From: Sinonovacula constricta
Lineage: Eukaryota; Mollusca; Bivalvia; Cardiida; Solecurtidae
Assembly (NCBI GenBank): GCA_007844125.1
Contig: CM017561.1
Span: 57,911,774-57,975,773 of the forward strand
Length of the DNA stretch: 64,000 nucleotides
Reading direction: 5' to 3'
Shown here: piece by piece, positions 38,016 through 52,000 of the stretch
Position numbering within the stretch: position 1 is the first letter of the stretch
How the letters are laid out: each line of letters starts with the position of its first letter
The notes under the pieces: model-generated
The model's input: the letters and a program-made list of their open reading frames with translations, nothing else
Database searches by the model: none
Told to the model about the DNA's origin: nothing
Made by a program: the position numbers and the translations under genes

Positions 38016-39648
38016 TACGATTATGTTGGTCGTTTACTCACGCTGAATTATGAATGAACATCTTTAAAAGATGCGAAAATGAGGGCATATGCCATGACGA
38101 CTTCACAATTATCATAGCAATCGTTATTATCAAATAAAACAACAAAATTTCAGTTATCATCATCATCATTATTATCATCGTCTCCATCAGCATTATGCAC
38201 ATTTCTTCTCATACATACTGTATATATTGGAAAATTCCCGTTGCTGATTGAACAAAATAAAATGAGTTTTTTTTTTCTCTAACACATTCCATTTATATGA
38301 GATATCCCTTTCTAAATAACACAAATGTCGCTTTGTTACGTACACAATTTGGTGACAAATGAAGTGAAAACGTACAAGACAAACACAATTATAATCTCGA
38401 GATATTTAACTTGTGTAAACGTCTAAATATTGGGTTATTCGGGTAATGTAGTTTTAGAAAAGCTGTATACAATTTACAGGAACAAATATTTACGTGCGCC
38501 TAGTTATTTATTTGCAGATCGGGGGCCGGGAATAGGTTCCTTCTCCGGTCATCTCACAGCAAAGAAGAAATTATTTACTCTCTGCTTTTTATAGCCAGAT
38601 CATTGTGCGGAATCGCTTAGACACAGTCCAGAGTTATGATAAAGCTGAATTTCAGAAGCATGAAGAATTGACCCTGCATGACCCTGACTGCTCGCGGTCA
38701 GTCGTCTTGCCTGGGAAGATGAAGAGCATGTACAGAAACAAATATGTTAATGTACATGTATGTCGAAGGAGACTAGACACGTAAATTGTGTCCATGCATG
38801 CTTTAAATGTTAACATTAATACTTAACTCTGTTTAAGTCAGAAGTTTAGGTAATTATATTGTGTTGTACAGGTAAATCTGAAATGCAGATGTATTAATGA
38901 AGAATGCAGAGCAGGAATATCGAAACGGCGGGGAGCGAACTGTTATTGGAATGAGTGTTCCACTGGCTATGCATTATCTACTAGGTCGACATATTTTCGA
39001 CATCCCGCGCGGGGCCGCACTGCCCTCTGCAACTCTGTTACATGTGTCAGATGTCATTCGTATCAGCATTTCAGTTTATAATTACCACATTCGGCCGCAA
39101 GAGAATGGCGAACTCGGGATTTTCAGATTCAGATCACGGGGGCAAAATGTGGACAAAAATAAATAACTGGGGGTTAATGTTAAACCCAGTATTTTTGGTC
39201 ACTTCCGGAAGTATTATTAGTTTAATAAAATAGATCTTAGTATTTCCAGAGACGTGTTGTTATACGTCTCTGGTATTTCTATTATCGAATGTTAGTGACT
39301 GTTGTAACTATTGACCCTATGTATAATTTATACTTGTAGATGAGGTGTTTTTGCAGCTGAAGACTTACCTGCTTTCCAATTCGTTGTAAATTTGACCATT
39401 TTTGTTCAATTTTAACCGGTTTACATGGTTAAACTTACACCGCACAAACAGCGCTTTTCAACGCTTTGATTTAAATCACAACTGTTGCAGAGAAGAAGTC
39501 TAATATTTTCTAATCTTGAAAAAAAATCAGGCTAATTTACTTATATTCGGATGTACAGTTACACGTGAACGAAATATTGATAATTGCATTCATGAAATAA
39601 AATGCGTTAGGCCTATCATAATTTACTTCTAATTTTTTATTTCTAAAA

Positions 39649-39953
39649 GAAATTTTCGCATCACTGCCAAGCCAGTAGAGTGAGGACTTAGAAAAAATCG
39701 TGAAATCCGATTTTTCAAAAGAACATTTTTTTTTCAAAATAACATTTTATTTCAGTAAAATAAGCATGAAAACATATATTTAACATGATTCTGATTCATA
39801 TATATGCTTTAAACCCATTTTTGAGACATTGAAAAAGTTTATTACAATTCTGGTTTGTGCTACAAAAGTGGTTAGACTAGCGTAACCAGTTTTGTAATAC
39901 TTTTGTTACAATTTTATTACAATTCTGGGCGTTATTACAAAAGTGGTTGCTAC
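39649..39953. other. Non-duplicated filler between the two 17-kb copies
   Basis: Not found at either outer edge of the duplication. It contains twice the phrase TTACAATTCTGG followed by TACAAAAGTGGTT, plus an inverted version around CCAGTTTTGTAATACTTTTG. This suggests a small palindromic element or repair filler. Confidence 0.6.
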
Positions 39954-40453
39954 ACAGCTGTCAGTAAGTGATCTCTGACAGGCTTTCGAAGTGGGATGGG
40001 GAGTAGCGTGACATTTGTTTCAAATGTTAGTTATATGCAGTAAAGAGGGTGTTTACAGACCTTACGATATGAAATGTTTAATTCAAACCAGTGAATATAA
40101 TTCGATAAGAGACATATAAAAAGACACATTTAGAAGAGGGCAAAGTTATGTTCACATTAGAAGTAAACATGTTAGCGTTCTCTCGTGTTTCTTCACCGAA
40201 TGTGATGTGATTTTACAAGTTTGAATTTTAAATCTATCCTACTAGGATAACTATAGAAATGGGGAACACACGTCCCCCAAGGGAGTGGCAAGTACCATGT
40301 TGAAGTGTGTGAGATCTTTGTTACAAAATTTAACATTGTGTGAACAATCTTAGTTTCAAAAGTTAAGATTGTGTGTGCGATCTTGGTTAAAAATTGACCG
40401 TTGTGTGTGTGATTTTTGTTATAAAATTGTCCTGTTACTAACATTTTGATATA

Positions 40454-41227
40454 CAGTCAACTCTCGTTATCTCAAAATCGGTTATCTCAAATTTCCGGTT
40501 ATGTCAAACTGTTTTCTACGGTCCCGTTTTTTTCCCTATAGTTTCTATATAGTTCGACTCCGCTTAACTCAAATTCGGATATGTCAAATTATCGGATATC
40601 TCAAACTAAATTCTTTGTCCCCACACGTATAAAACTGTTGAAATCAGTTGGTCTATCTCAAACTTCAAATTGCTTTAAGATGCAAATCGGCAACAATAGT
40701 GATTTTCACACCTACCGTGAAACTCGCGAAGATTTGGGCGCGAGTTTTATCGCCAATTATCGGCAATCAGGATTTCACATAATTTAGAGAAGAGGTTAAT
40801 CGATTATTATTTAATTGGCTGATTTAATGAACAACAATTTCGTTAATCTATTAATGCTGATTAAAGTGTTTCAGTTTGTACTGGTTGTTGTAAAAGTTTT
40901 TGAGAACTTGCAGGTATCAGCTTTAGGTATACAAAATTAGGCCATGCACTTACGACGACGCAACAACCTACAATAAAAAGAAGAATATTAAATTACATTG
41001 TAAAAAATCTAATAACACTTTAAACATGCAAAAACCACACAAACTTGCAGAAACTTAGTTTACAGTGGCAGATATAACAAGGAATTTCAGTCATTATCAG
41101 TCATCGTGTAGCAGGTAAGATTATTAAGATTTACACAAACTATCCTTAAATTCGGATAACTCAAACTTCGGATATGTCAAACTATTTTCTACGGTCCCTT
41201 GAAATTTGAGATAACGAGAGTTGACTG
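40454..41227. mobile_element. Pogo/Tigger-like MITE inserted in copy 2 only
   Basis: The termini CAGTCAACTCTCGTTATCTC and GAGATAACGAGAGTTGACTG are perfect inverted repeats flanked by TA. The copy-1 site (around 22711) reads GATATATCTT, the intact empty target with one TA fewer. Length 774 bp, with no transposase. The terminal sequence and TA duplication fit pogo-like elements. Confidence 0.9.
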
Positions 41228-42419
41228 TATCTTTTTTATAGAATTAATAGGTGTTTCATATTCCCAGTGTCCTCATCAATATTATAGGGAAGAAAATTGA
41301 TAATCATGGCCATATAATTAAATAAAATAATCTTTGTGATTAAAAAAAAATATTTAAGTACTTTTAATAAAAATCTCATCAGACATTAGCTATACAAAGC
41401 CCTGTATGATATCATCTGCTTTATCAAACACCAGTGAGATAAACATGTCACGTGCTTCTGGACGGGTTACTTTTTAATTGCATAAAGTCTATGCCGCAGT
41501 TTGGAAGTCCCAAAACCGCAAACTGCGACGCAACAGCAAAATAAAGGTTTAGAATAAATTAAACCCCCTCGCCGCCTTCTGCGGCTCTATACCTGGTTAC
41601 GTATGACATAGGTCATAAATGTCATCGTGTTATAACTTTATTCCATGTATAATCGATATTTTAGAAGAGGGTATGTTTTGGGGTGGGGTTTTGTTGCAGC
41701 TGAAGACTTGCCTGCTTTCCATTGCGCGTTGTACAGTTGATTTACCACGGACTAATTTTGACCATTATTTGCAAACATTCAATCGCTTACAGGCTTAAAC
41801 ATACGCAGCTAAACAACGCTTTTCAGCGCTTGTATTAAACATGGGCTAAGAGGCCACAATAACTGAGTGTTATATATAATAATGCAAACAAGAGTTTTCA
41901 GTTTAGATTTGAGATAGTGTGATTATATGATGAAAACTGCATTAGTTTTTAATTAATTTCAGCCAACGGAGAAATAAGACTAACGCAAGAGGTCATGAGA
42001 AACTTTCATCTTTTAACTCTGGTCCCCACCCATTCATAGTTTAGTTTGAGTTTGATGGCATGGCGATACGCATTGTAGAAAGCCTACCAAAACATAAACA
42101 CACAAAGATGCATTTATATGCATGTGGATTTGCAAGAATTATCCTCAAAGTTGACCTTGACTATATTTACGTAGGAAGATGCCCCAGTAACTTAACACGT
42201 TTTTTTTTTATCTAATATTAAATTCTCACGGTCCTGTACATTGTATGATGTGAAGCGTAAAATCAAGCCGGAGGGTATTGTCGCCAGTCCAGCCAACGCA
42301 TATATGCCAACAACAACCAAATAAAGAATAAATTAAATGGTTGATCTTTTGGTTGTCTCATTTGTGTGTGTGTTTGTTTGTTGTTGTTTTTAATACATCG
42401 AAACGATCAGTTATGATCA

Positions 42420-42610
42420 TTATTGCGACGTCCAGCTATTTGGTGGTGGAAGACCCAAGACAAATGTCTGGGTAGAACCATCGGCGAACCGCAAGTCAGC
42501 TGGAGACTTTCCAACATTAAGTCCATCGCCCCGACCGGGACTCGAACCCACGCGGTGAGAGGCTAAGCTGTCAGAGGAGTTACGACTATACTACTACGCC
42601 ACGGGCACCA
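42420..42610 (-). repeat. tRNA-derived SINE, copy-2 counterpart of 23932
   Basis: Same insertion as 23932-24106, with B box GGGTTCGAGTCCCGG on the minus strand. Present in both copies, so older than the duplication. Confidence 0.75.
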
Positions 42611-43952
42611 CAGTCGTGTCTCATATAAGTGACTCCGCAAAAATTGCCAGATGGTCGTAATTTCTATTAAATTGGCATGCATCGCTGAAGAACTGGTTAG
42701 TTTTAAAACCTCCCGAACACTGCTGAATTGTTGTTAAAAGAACCAAGAAAATATCGACCCGAGAAAACTTTTGAAATGTAGCTGCCAAATAAGGCCATTT
42801 CATGCATTTCAGATTTCAGAAGCTGCAATTAACAAATTCAAGGAGTCCAAACTGTATTCTCGGCTACAAAGATAATCTATAATCACATTTTTATGGGATG
42901 AGAGGAGAGGTCATATTGAGCGTGATTCTTAGGTACGAGTAGTGTTAGGGGCTCTGGGGGTATGCTCCCACAGGAAAACTGTTGACGTCTAGAAGCCACA
43001 AAGTGCCATTGGCAGCATTTCAGATGCTTGACAGACCTTCATAGAAAGTGTTGTTTTTTTACACAAGTAGTTAAATTTCAATGCTTTTTTTTCGAGCCAT
43101 ATTTTAGGGTATATGTGACAATAGTACTATTTGTGCTATAAAGATGTGAAACGCCATGAAATGTTAAAAAAATACCTTCATTGTAAAAAATACCTTCATT
43201 AAAGGTATTTTTGACAGTTTCAGTTGGCCGACCTCCGCTAGATCCGCCCATGCTTACACAAAATTAATTAAGCTTATTAAAAAAGGACTAACAGAGTCCA
43301 AGCAGGGAAATCTGGGTTGCGTTTATTGTATGCCGTGACGTAAATAGACCCCAATAAATCCCAAACCACGTTTCTTTGGCGTGAACATCAGCTGGTATTA
43401 CGTCACAGTGAGTTTGAAAAGCGAAAATCAGGTCACACTTGTGAGTGTAGTTGAAAGAAAATTGTACTCCCCCAAATATCTTTTCAATAAGATCTATATG
43501 TACTTATCCTGAATTGCAATCACGATCGTGTCACATTATCGCGGACAATTGAAAGGATCGCAGTAGGAGGCAATATATTTTGGGGGCATTATATTTGCAC
43601 TAGAATGTTTCTTTACAATCACCAAATGGAATTAATAATACAATTAGTATCAATGATCTTTCAGTTAGAGTCGTCTGTAAATATGTATACTACAGTTTAA
43701 ATCCGGTATCTATAAAGCTAGTCCCCACTGAGGGTCAAATTTATATTACATGTATTATTCGCTTCAGTTGATATCAATGCCACAGTTCGGTCAAATTTTA
43801 TTGGAATTGCAATTTTCCCAGGCTTTTGAATAAGCGGTGATATTCGACAATGAAATACACTATCAATTGCCAAATAAATAAGTATACGAATAAGACATAT
43901 GCATGTAAATATCTTGCCAGAAAGAAGCTGGTTCAGTGATTTCTTAATATTC

Positions 43953-44462
43953 TTAAAGATGGAATCCGAAAGTTTGGACCATTCCCCCCCCCCCCCCCCC
44001 CTCAAATAACCAAGTAAGTCAGTGTTTCCTGACAAGTTCCTGCAAAATGCTGTTCATTGATGCCCTAGATCTGTGTGAACAGCTAAGCATAAATCACCAA
44101 TCGTCATTGCAAACAGGTATTTTTTTTATCCGAGCCACGCTGCAGGGATAGCTATTTTTAAACTTAGAAAACCATGTTACCACTTTCTTTTGAGATCAAG
44201 TTATATAGTGATCTAGGAAATCCGCTCTGACGTTGATATCTATTTTTAGCAGGGACCGCTGTCGAGATTTTTATAATGTTGGAAAGAATACACATTTAGA
44301 GTGATTTTTTCGCGATTAGTTCTGTCTAACAATTCAGTTAGGTTTCAAATCGTATTTATTAAGTATAAATGTATATAAAATAATGCCCAAATTCTCCAAA
44401 GCAGAGGTAAGCTATTGTTATGTACATTTGGTATAGGCAAACTGTCGGATACCACCTGTAAG
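43953..44462. mobile_element. TTAA-flanked MITE family, copy-2 counterpart
   Basis: Matches 25454-25999. Left TTAAAGATGGAATCC, right GTCGGATACCACC with the terminal TTAA mutated to GTAA. It contains an 18-base C run at 43984-44001 that is only six bases in copy 1. Confidence 0.75.
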
Positions 44463-45329
44463 GATTTTTTTTGAGTAGCCTCCGTGTCGCATGGGCATGC
44501 ATCATGGAGACTTAACAAGAGTTAATGAACATTAAGTATCATTAATTAATATTATGCCACATCACTATGAAAATAATGAGCCTGACATTTATATACAAGA
44601 GTAGACTGTCTCTGCTATATATCAACGGATTTTAATTTGCATTTTATATGAACAAAAAGGATTCAAATAGATTTGTATTAACTGTTAGATGCATTATTGA
44701 CCGATGATTTATATAGGGTCAGGGTCAGGTTAAAGCTGGGGCGTAATGCTGCTGCTGCTGTTGCTGCTACTGCGGCTGCTGATGGTGGTTGTTGTGGTGG
44801 TGTTTTTTTCTTTATGATAAAGAAGAAGAAAAAGAAGATGATGATGGTGATACTGATGATGATGTTGATGATGATGATAAAATAAGAATAATGCTAAAAT
44901 AATGATGATGATAAAAAAATGATGGTAATAATAATAACAATAACAATAATATGAACGAATGTTCCCTAAGGGGACGTAATAAAATTTTACAACTAATTAA
45001 TACATGGCTATTATATAAATAAAATAGCAATTTTAAATAAATAGTGTACATTTTAAACAATAATTGTATTTATCATATACATGTAAGAGTTATACCTTTG
45101 TACATTTTTAAACCATATAAATTTGTGGCATTTTTTATTGTGCAGCTGATTATGTTGTTTAAAAGCTAAGGATTGATCCTTATGGGAAGAGGTTTAAACC
45201 CTACGTCGTTGTTGATTTTTAGTTGTTGTTTTTCTTGCTGTTTTGTGTTTTTGTTGTTTTTTTTACCTTTGTTTAATTTTATCACATTTTGTCTTGATAC
45301 TCCCAAAAATTACACAAAGGTAAAAAGCG

Positions 45330-45475
45330 ACTCAGAATAATAAACTTCTTTTCGATACTAATCTGTGTCTTAATTTTATTTTGATATGTGTGAGAGGATG
45401 TTTAAAGACATCTTTTCAATACTAGTCTGTGTCTTAAGTTTATTTTGATATGCGTGAGAGGAGGTTTAAAGACAT
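45330..45475. repeat. 64-bp satellite, ~2 units (collapsed or ancestral)
   Basis: About 2.2 units of the same 64-bp sequence that forms ~26 units at 26872-28517, in the same flanks on both sides. Confidence 0.9.
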
Positions 45476-45934
45476 TTTTATCAATATTTCTAAAAGCGTG
45501 TTCGACGATTTAATATCGCCGGTGGGATTTTTTATGAACCAGATAAATAAAAAAGATTTTGTAATCCAGTACTATCCAAAGACGGATTATCATATAAGGA
45601 AAATATCTATTTACCACCATTAGACTGAAACTTTACACGGATCTGCGCTGCACTGAAATAACCTTCATGTACTTTGACATATAATCCTCCAGAAAAGTTG
45701 GATTTATAAAGTTCGAGCAAGTATTTCAAATGTACCTTTACAATATAATATCTTTTTGTTAATTTATATTAACTTTATGATGGGTTGATGTGCATCGCAT
45801 GGCATTGAAAGTAAAAATTAAAATTAAAATAAGTACTCCACGAGTGTTTTTTCGCTTTTTATTAAATTCGGTATATACATATGATTAATAAATTATGACC
45901 GTTTCTGCAACGTTTAGCTAATATTGATTGAAAA

Positions 45935-46090
45935 GACCATAATAACATTTCTGGATAGAACCAGCCCAGGTCAGTCGATAAATCTCTTGACTCCGGAAAT
46001 TAAGTTATTGCTTCGGTTGGGACTTGAACCCAGTCCGTTGAGGACTGAGCAGTCGGGTCTGCTAAGCCCAGGGTCGCTCCCAGCTGCGTC
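45935..46090 (-). repeat. tRNA-derived SINE, copy-2 counterpart of 28986
   Basis: Body CTGGATAGAACCAGCCCAGG with minus-strand B-box region GGACTGGGTTCAAGTCCC, better preserved than in copy 1. Confidence 0.65.
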
Positions 46091-46573
46091 GGTATGTTAA
46101 ATTTAATGAATGCACACATACATAAATAATAAAGATATGGACATAATGTTAAAACATACAACGTGCTACTTTCAGAGTAATCAATATAAGCTGTTGATTT
46201 TAACTGTACATTTGTAATATATACTACTTGTTTATAAGTCATCTATTTTGTGATGGCTATTCGAGCTTTCGAATATTCGAATAATTTTGATTCACCCTTC
46301 GAGTGTATGTATAAGTCTTATACAAGTTCACTGAACTGTCACTATGCAACTGCAGATTTTAAACAAAAAATAAGACAATGAAGATCACGCGAAGGTTCAT
46401 TGAAATAAATGGAATCTGCGAAAAGTAACACAGTTAAAACAAAAAGATCTACGAACTATTAAGCACTTTTTAATATAGCAGTTACAAACGTTGTATGACT
46501 TATATATTGTTATCTTTTGGATGTTACAATTAATCATGATATTATTGAACATAGGCTTTTACTTTCAGACCAA

Positions 46574-46760
46574 ACAGACACGCATGCACGCAAACGGACA
46601 AATACGCGCGCACTCGCACTCACAGAAGGGAACGCACGCTCGCGCACGCTTTTACATATGCTTACAAACATGCATGCACACATTCACGCACATATTCACG
46701 TAGACATTTACGTACATGTGCTCGCATACGCACGCGCGCTCTCACAAACGTATGTGCAGA
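46574..46760. repeat. Alternating purine-pyrimidine tract, copy 2
   Basis: Counterpart of 29608-29800, again ~320 bp upstream of the TATA box. CA/CG steps are retained despite substitutions. Confidence 0.7.
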
Positions 46761-47080
46761 ACGAGAACAATCACGTACAGTTTGAGCTTTGAACAGAAAA
46801 CACCCGCACATAACAAAAGTCGTACCATACTTTCAACGAAACTCAAATATTTTTTCTGGTTGTCTACGTCAGCATTTTCTAATTCAAGGTTTTAAACAAG
46901 GTCGATCGTGTGGTTTTTCTTTTATACAAATACGATCAAATTAGTAAACGCGTGTTATGAAAATAAATACTTTAACCCACTGGATCTATAAATACATTCG
47001 CGATCTCGTTGCTATCCCGTTCAATCCACACTAACAATATTTAATGATTTGAACCTACGAGTACATCACGATTTCTAGAG

Positions 47081-47146
47081 TATAAAAGGGGTAGAAGTTT
47101 ATCGTCAGCACAGTCCAGTTTTTGGAAGACACACCGACAATCTAAG
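47081..47146 (+). promoter_or_regulatory. TATA promoter and non-coding exon 1 of copy 2
   Basis: TATAAAAG at 47081-47088, initiator-like TCAG (A near 47107) and leader ending AATCTAAG before donor GTATCT. One extra T in the leader relative to copy 1. Both paralogues therefore keep their own intact promoter. Confidence 0.75.
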
Positions 47147-49067
47147 GTATCTTTGTTCTAGCAATGTTAATCTTGTTAAGATATAATGTTGTTGTTTTCT
47201 TGAAATTTCGTTTGATTGTTTGGCGAATGTATTTGTGTATTAACATTATTTGTTTATAGTTTGTGCAGGTTTATTCTTTTTTGAATACGTTCTTGACAGG
47301 TTTTAATTGTATGTGCATATTTAATTTGTGTTTATATGAATGATCGTAACAAGTTTTTTTTTTTCTTGTCTTGATGCAGACCTCGAAAAAAAGATGTTTT
47401 AAGTCATTTTTATTCTTGGTGCAGATTAAATACATTATTCAAAATGATCGGGAGAAGGAGTTTCATTCCCTATTTTTGCGTGCAGTTTTAGATTCATTTT
47501 AAGTCTTTGTAAAAAGTCTATTCTAATTATTCGTGCAGTTTGCAGGCTTTCTGTACTTTTCTTTAAAAAATTATTTACTTTTCTGTTCTTGATGTAGTGT
47601 TTTTTTATACATTTTAATTAAATTTATTTTATACTCACATATATTTGTAAAACGTTTTAACATAAGAAAATGTAGCGCGAACGTTAAAATATGCCTCCCT
47701 CATTCGTTTGAAAACAAAATAATTTGAATTTTGTTTTTTACTGTTTTCATATCAATCTATTATTTGTTAATTTATTACATTTTGAAAGTCATATCCACCT
47801 GTGCGTCCTATATTCAACAATTTAGGAACACTATTTGTCGTTATGCTTAAAAAGGATTTGAAAATGTAGTTGGCAAATATATACGCCATTGACTAATATT
47901 GTTTAGGATTCATCAATTCTGGATTCGATTGTGGAACTAATCTAACTTTAATGCGCTTACATGTTTAGTTTTTGCATTATGCTGTCTTTATTTTGCGTAT
48001 TTGTCTTAATTCTTCAATTCTGTTCGCACGACAATTTCTCGTTTTCTTAAATATGCAATTTGTACATGAAACGATTGTTCCTTATTCCCATAATTACATA
48101 AGCGTTCAAATCCTTGTGGCGAAACTCCGGACTCCGTTACCGGAGGGTTTGAACACACGACCGGTCATGAAAAGTAGTTCTTAACGCAATTCTGTATTTA
48201 CAAGAGCTTCAAATATGAATACAAATATAAAAGAACTAGACAGAAGAAAACAGTTTAGAGGGATTAATGTAAATTAAAATATCTTGTTTCCTAATCGACC
48301 ATAAACAAATAGGATTTGGCATTCAAACATAGCTTCGTAAGAACCACCATACTTAAAATTGTTTAATTTACGTTGTATGTTTTACTATAGGTTAATATAC
48401 ATTACTTTTGAGCCTTAGTGCGTTTTATCTTACCGATGGTTTGATATGTGTAACATTTTAAACAAGATGACATAACAATAGATAGTTTCCACGTCAGTGA
48501 AGATCCCTTATCTTGGCAGCCATCTTTGATGGCAACTTCACGGGACTTTCAGATAAATTATATAGAAGGGTACATTTTATTTTCTCGTAATTTTTTCATT
48601 TGTGGTCCAAAAGTTAAAAGCTATACGCCATTGAAAAGGTCTTGAAATTTATATTTTTAGAATGTACTATTTTTAAATTGTTAAATGAACAAAGAATGAA
48701 TACACAGAGATAAATAAAATTATTGGCTCATCCTTAAACGAAATGAACAGTATATCTTTTTTTCCTTTTAAACTATCAAAAAATAGTTTTGATATGTAAA
48801 ATACTTCATAAAAACTGTTTAATTTGATATTAAATTCAGTAAAGTTGATAGAAAAATAAAAGTTGTGAGTTTAATACAGCACATATTTCCAGATTTTGAC
48901 CTGCATTAGCTTCTGCCTTCAAAGATGGCTGCCTTAAACTGTCTTATCAGTGCCTATGACATCACATGGAAACTATATGAGAGTTCAACAAAAATAACAT
49001 CAAGGTTGACAACAACAATCACAACAACAATATTAGTAATAACAACATCATATCTCTTCGTTTGTAG

Positions 49068-52000
49068 ATGAAGTTACTGTTCATCGCTGGTTTGTGTTTG
49101 GTTGCTGTGGCAACGGGTAAACCCTCGGCTCAGGAGGCGGAGCTTATGCAGCTTAGAAATGTCTTGTACGGTGAGTTTGAAAAAAAAGAACACGATTTGC
49201 AAGATGAGTTTAAGTATACATGGTTTGCAACATGGATCCGACGATGAGTTTACACATACATGGATTGAGATACACATGGTGTGTTAAAATGTTTATGATT
49301 TGCACGATGAGTTTAAGTATACATGCTTTGCATGACAAGTTTAAATATACAAGATTTGCATGAAGAGTTTTAATATACAGGATTTGCATGACGAGTTTAA
49401 ATATACAAGATTTGCATGACGAGTTTAAATATACAAGATTTGCATGAAGAGTTTTAATATACAGGATTTGCATGACGAGTTTAAATATACAAAATTTGCA
49501 TGACGAGTTTAAATATACAAGATTTGCATGAAGAGTTTTAATATACAAAATTTGCATGACGAGTTTAAATATACAAGATTTGCATGAAGAGTTTTAATAT
49601 ACAGGATTTGCATGACGAGTTTAAATATTCATGATTTGCACGACGAGCTTAAATATACATGAATTGAATGACGAGTTTAAATATAAATGATTTGCAGGAC
49701 GAGTTTAAATATAAATGATTTGCAGGACGAGTTTAAATATAAATGATTTGCAGGACGAGTTTAAATATAAATGATTTGCAGGACGAGTTAAAATATAAAT
49801 GATTGGCACGACGAGCTTAAATATACATGAATTGCAGAACGAGTTTAAATATAAATGATTTGCAGGACGAGTTTAAATATACAAGATTTGTAGGACGAGT
49901 TTAAATATACATGATTTGCAGGACGAGTATACATTCTAAGTATAAATATTTATGATTTGCACGATGAGTTTAAATACCTGTATACATGATTTTCACGACG
50001 AGTTTAAATATAACTGATCTGCGCAGAGATTGTAAATTAGATTTGCAGGGCAAGTATAAATGCTTATATTTTGTACGGTGAGATTATATAAATAAATATA
50101 TTTTAGTATAAGTATAGGAGAATATACATACATATATACATATATATACATACATAAATTTTAAGCAGAGTTTATTGTATGATTTCAGATCTAGAGCGAC
50201 TGGGGGCCCGCCATCATCGCCCACCGCCACCAGGTGGTATGTACTTGGGAACTACTTATTCCTGTTTTGTTAGATAAAAACCTTAAGCGGAGGAATATAG
50301 TTTTAGCTGTATTTCAAAATCACTCCATCGTCCCGTCCGTCTATTTATCCGTTCATTCAAAGTCATTTCTAATAAACATACTAGTTGATTTGCATAAAAA
50401 GTGACGCATTGATGGAACACCAAAGTGCAAAAAAATGTTTGAATGCGACATTCAGCTTTTTGTGGCGGAAGACTTTAGACAATGTTTCAGACAGGACTAC
50501 AGAAGTATTGTAGGTCTGCTGGAATACTACCTAACTTTAGGTTTCGCCCCGACCAGGACTCGAACCCATGCAGTGTGGGGCCGTGTAGTCAAAAGTTGTT
50601 ACAAGTCGGGGCTTCTACCACTCGACAATAGAAACCCCTACATTTAGGCTTATAAAATATAAATAACTAAAGGCGACAATATTGTGATTATTTGGAAAAT
50701 GATTTTTGTGATGAAAATGATGATGATTATGATGTGATGTAATATTTCAGCAACACCACCACCCGGCGAGGAGGGCAGAAGCTCCCGTGAGTATTTCAAG
50801 AAACTTTAATTTTGTTCTTTTGACCAAAGCAACGGGGGGAGGATGATGAAGAGGAGGAGAAGGGGGTTGATACGCGTGACGATGCTTATGATGCTGATTA
50901 TAATGAATATAATTGAAAAGTGGTTGTTTTGTTTAAGCTAATGATAACAATGATAATTGAGATCGAAGTTGTTGTTTTTACTGACAATTCTGTTGGTACA
51001 AGATAAAAAGAAAATGATGATACCGCTGCTTCTTCTGCTGATGATAATAATGATGATAATAATAATTGAAATTTTGTTGTTTTAGTTAATAATAATGATG
51101 ATTATATTAATTGTAAACTTGTTGTTGATGATGATAATGATGATGATGTGATGATATGTTTCAGCCCCACCCGGCGAGGATGGACGAAGCTCACGTGAGT
51201 TTTACCTTATTACATGATGATGATGATGGTGATGATTTTAATTATCCTTATGATGAGGTTGATGATTTAAATATTGGTTTAGTTAATGATGGCGACGTTG
51301 GTGTAAATGATAATTGTAAAAAATGTGATGTGTTATTTTATTTTAAAATGTTGTTGTTTGTTGTTGTTGTTGTTTTTGATGATGTTGTTGCTGTTGTTGT
51401 TGTTGATGATGATGATGATGATGATGATGGATAATAATATTTCATATTTCAGCACCTCCCCGAACCGGATCCCCACCACCACCACGTTCCACCACAGCTG
51501 CACCATCTAAGAGACAAGGTATTGTTGCTAAATACAGCGCAGCCACACAACTAAGGTCAACTAAGGATTTTTCCCCTCTAAAACAAAATATGGCAAATAT
51601 CTGGTACCTGCGCAGGTCGGTGGTTGACCTAACCGGATTAAGTTTCGGCCTCGACGGGGTCTCGAACCCAGACGGCAATTAAGCGCCATTACCAATCAGC
51701 CAAGCTCGAATACATTAATTAGCGCCTTAATACAGCAAGAATGTTGTCAAAATATGTGCTACAAATGAACATGTGTTTTTTTTTTACTACCACGAGAATT
51801 AAAAACTTTCTTAAGGGGACACATTATTAATAATGAATTATCTTCAGATTTATCGATGTTTTAATGGCAAATTAATGGAAATGATAAGTTTTCCGGTGGT
51901 GTCTAGCGAACTTATAAAAATAATGTGCGTATCGATGATGTTCAATAAATGAAAGGAGCATGCTCAATGATAATGTTTTAATCAAGGTTAATAACATGCT

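Larger units (their letters stand above)
22166..39648. repeat. Tandem ~17-kb duplication, copy 1
   Basis: Direct repeat, colinear with 39954-56690. It starts at ACAGCTGTCAGTAAGTGATC and homology is lost after AATTTTTTATTTCTA. It contains minisatellites, SINEs, a TTAA MITE and one complete secreted-protein gene. It is ~750 bp longer than copy 2. The net difference is mostly the expanded 64-bp satellite, partly offset by a MITE insertion and longer intron repeats in copy 2. Confidence 0.95.

Noticed and set aside
40581..40787. 68-residue frame inside the pogo-like MITE
   Set aside because: No DDE motif or DNA-binding domain; the element is non-autonomous.
49210..49557. 115-residue repetitive minus-strand frame (MQILYIKTLHANLVYLN repeats)
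   Set aside because: It only exists because the 28-bp minisatellite alternates in a 56-bp pattern; the corresponding copy-1 array has no such frame.
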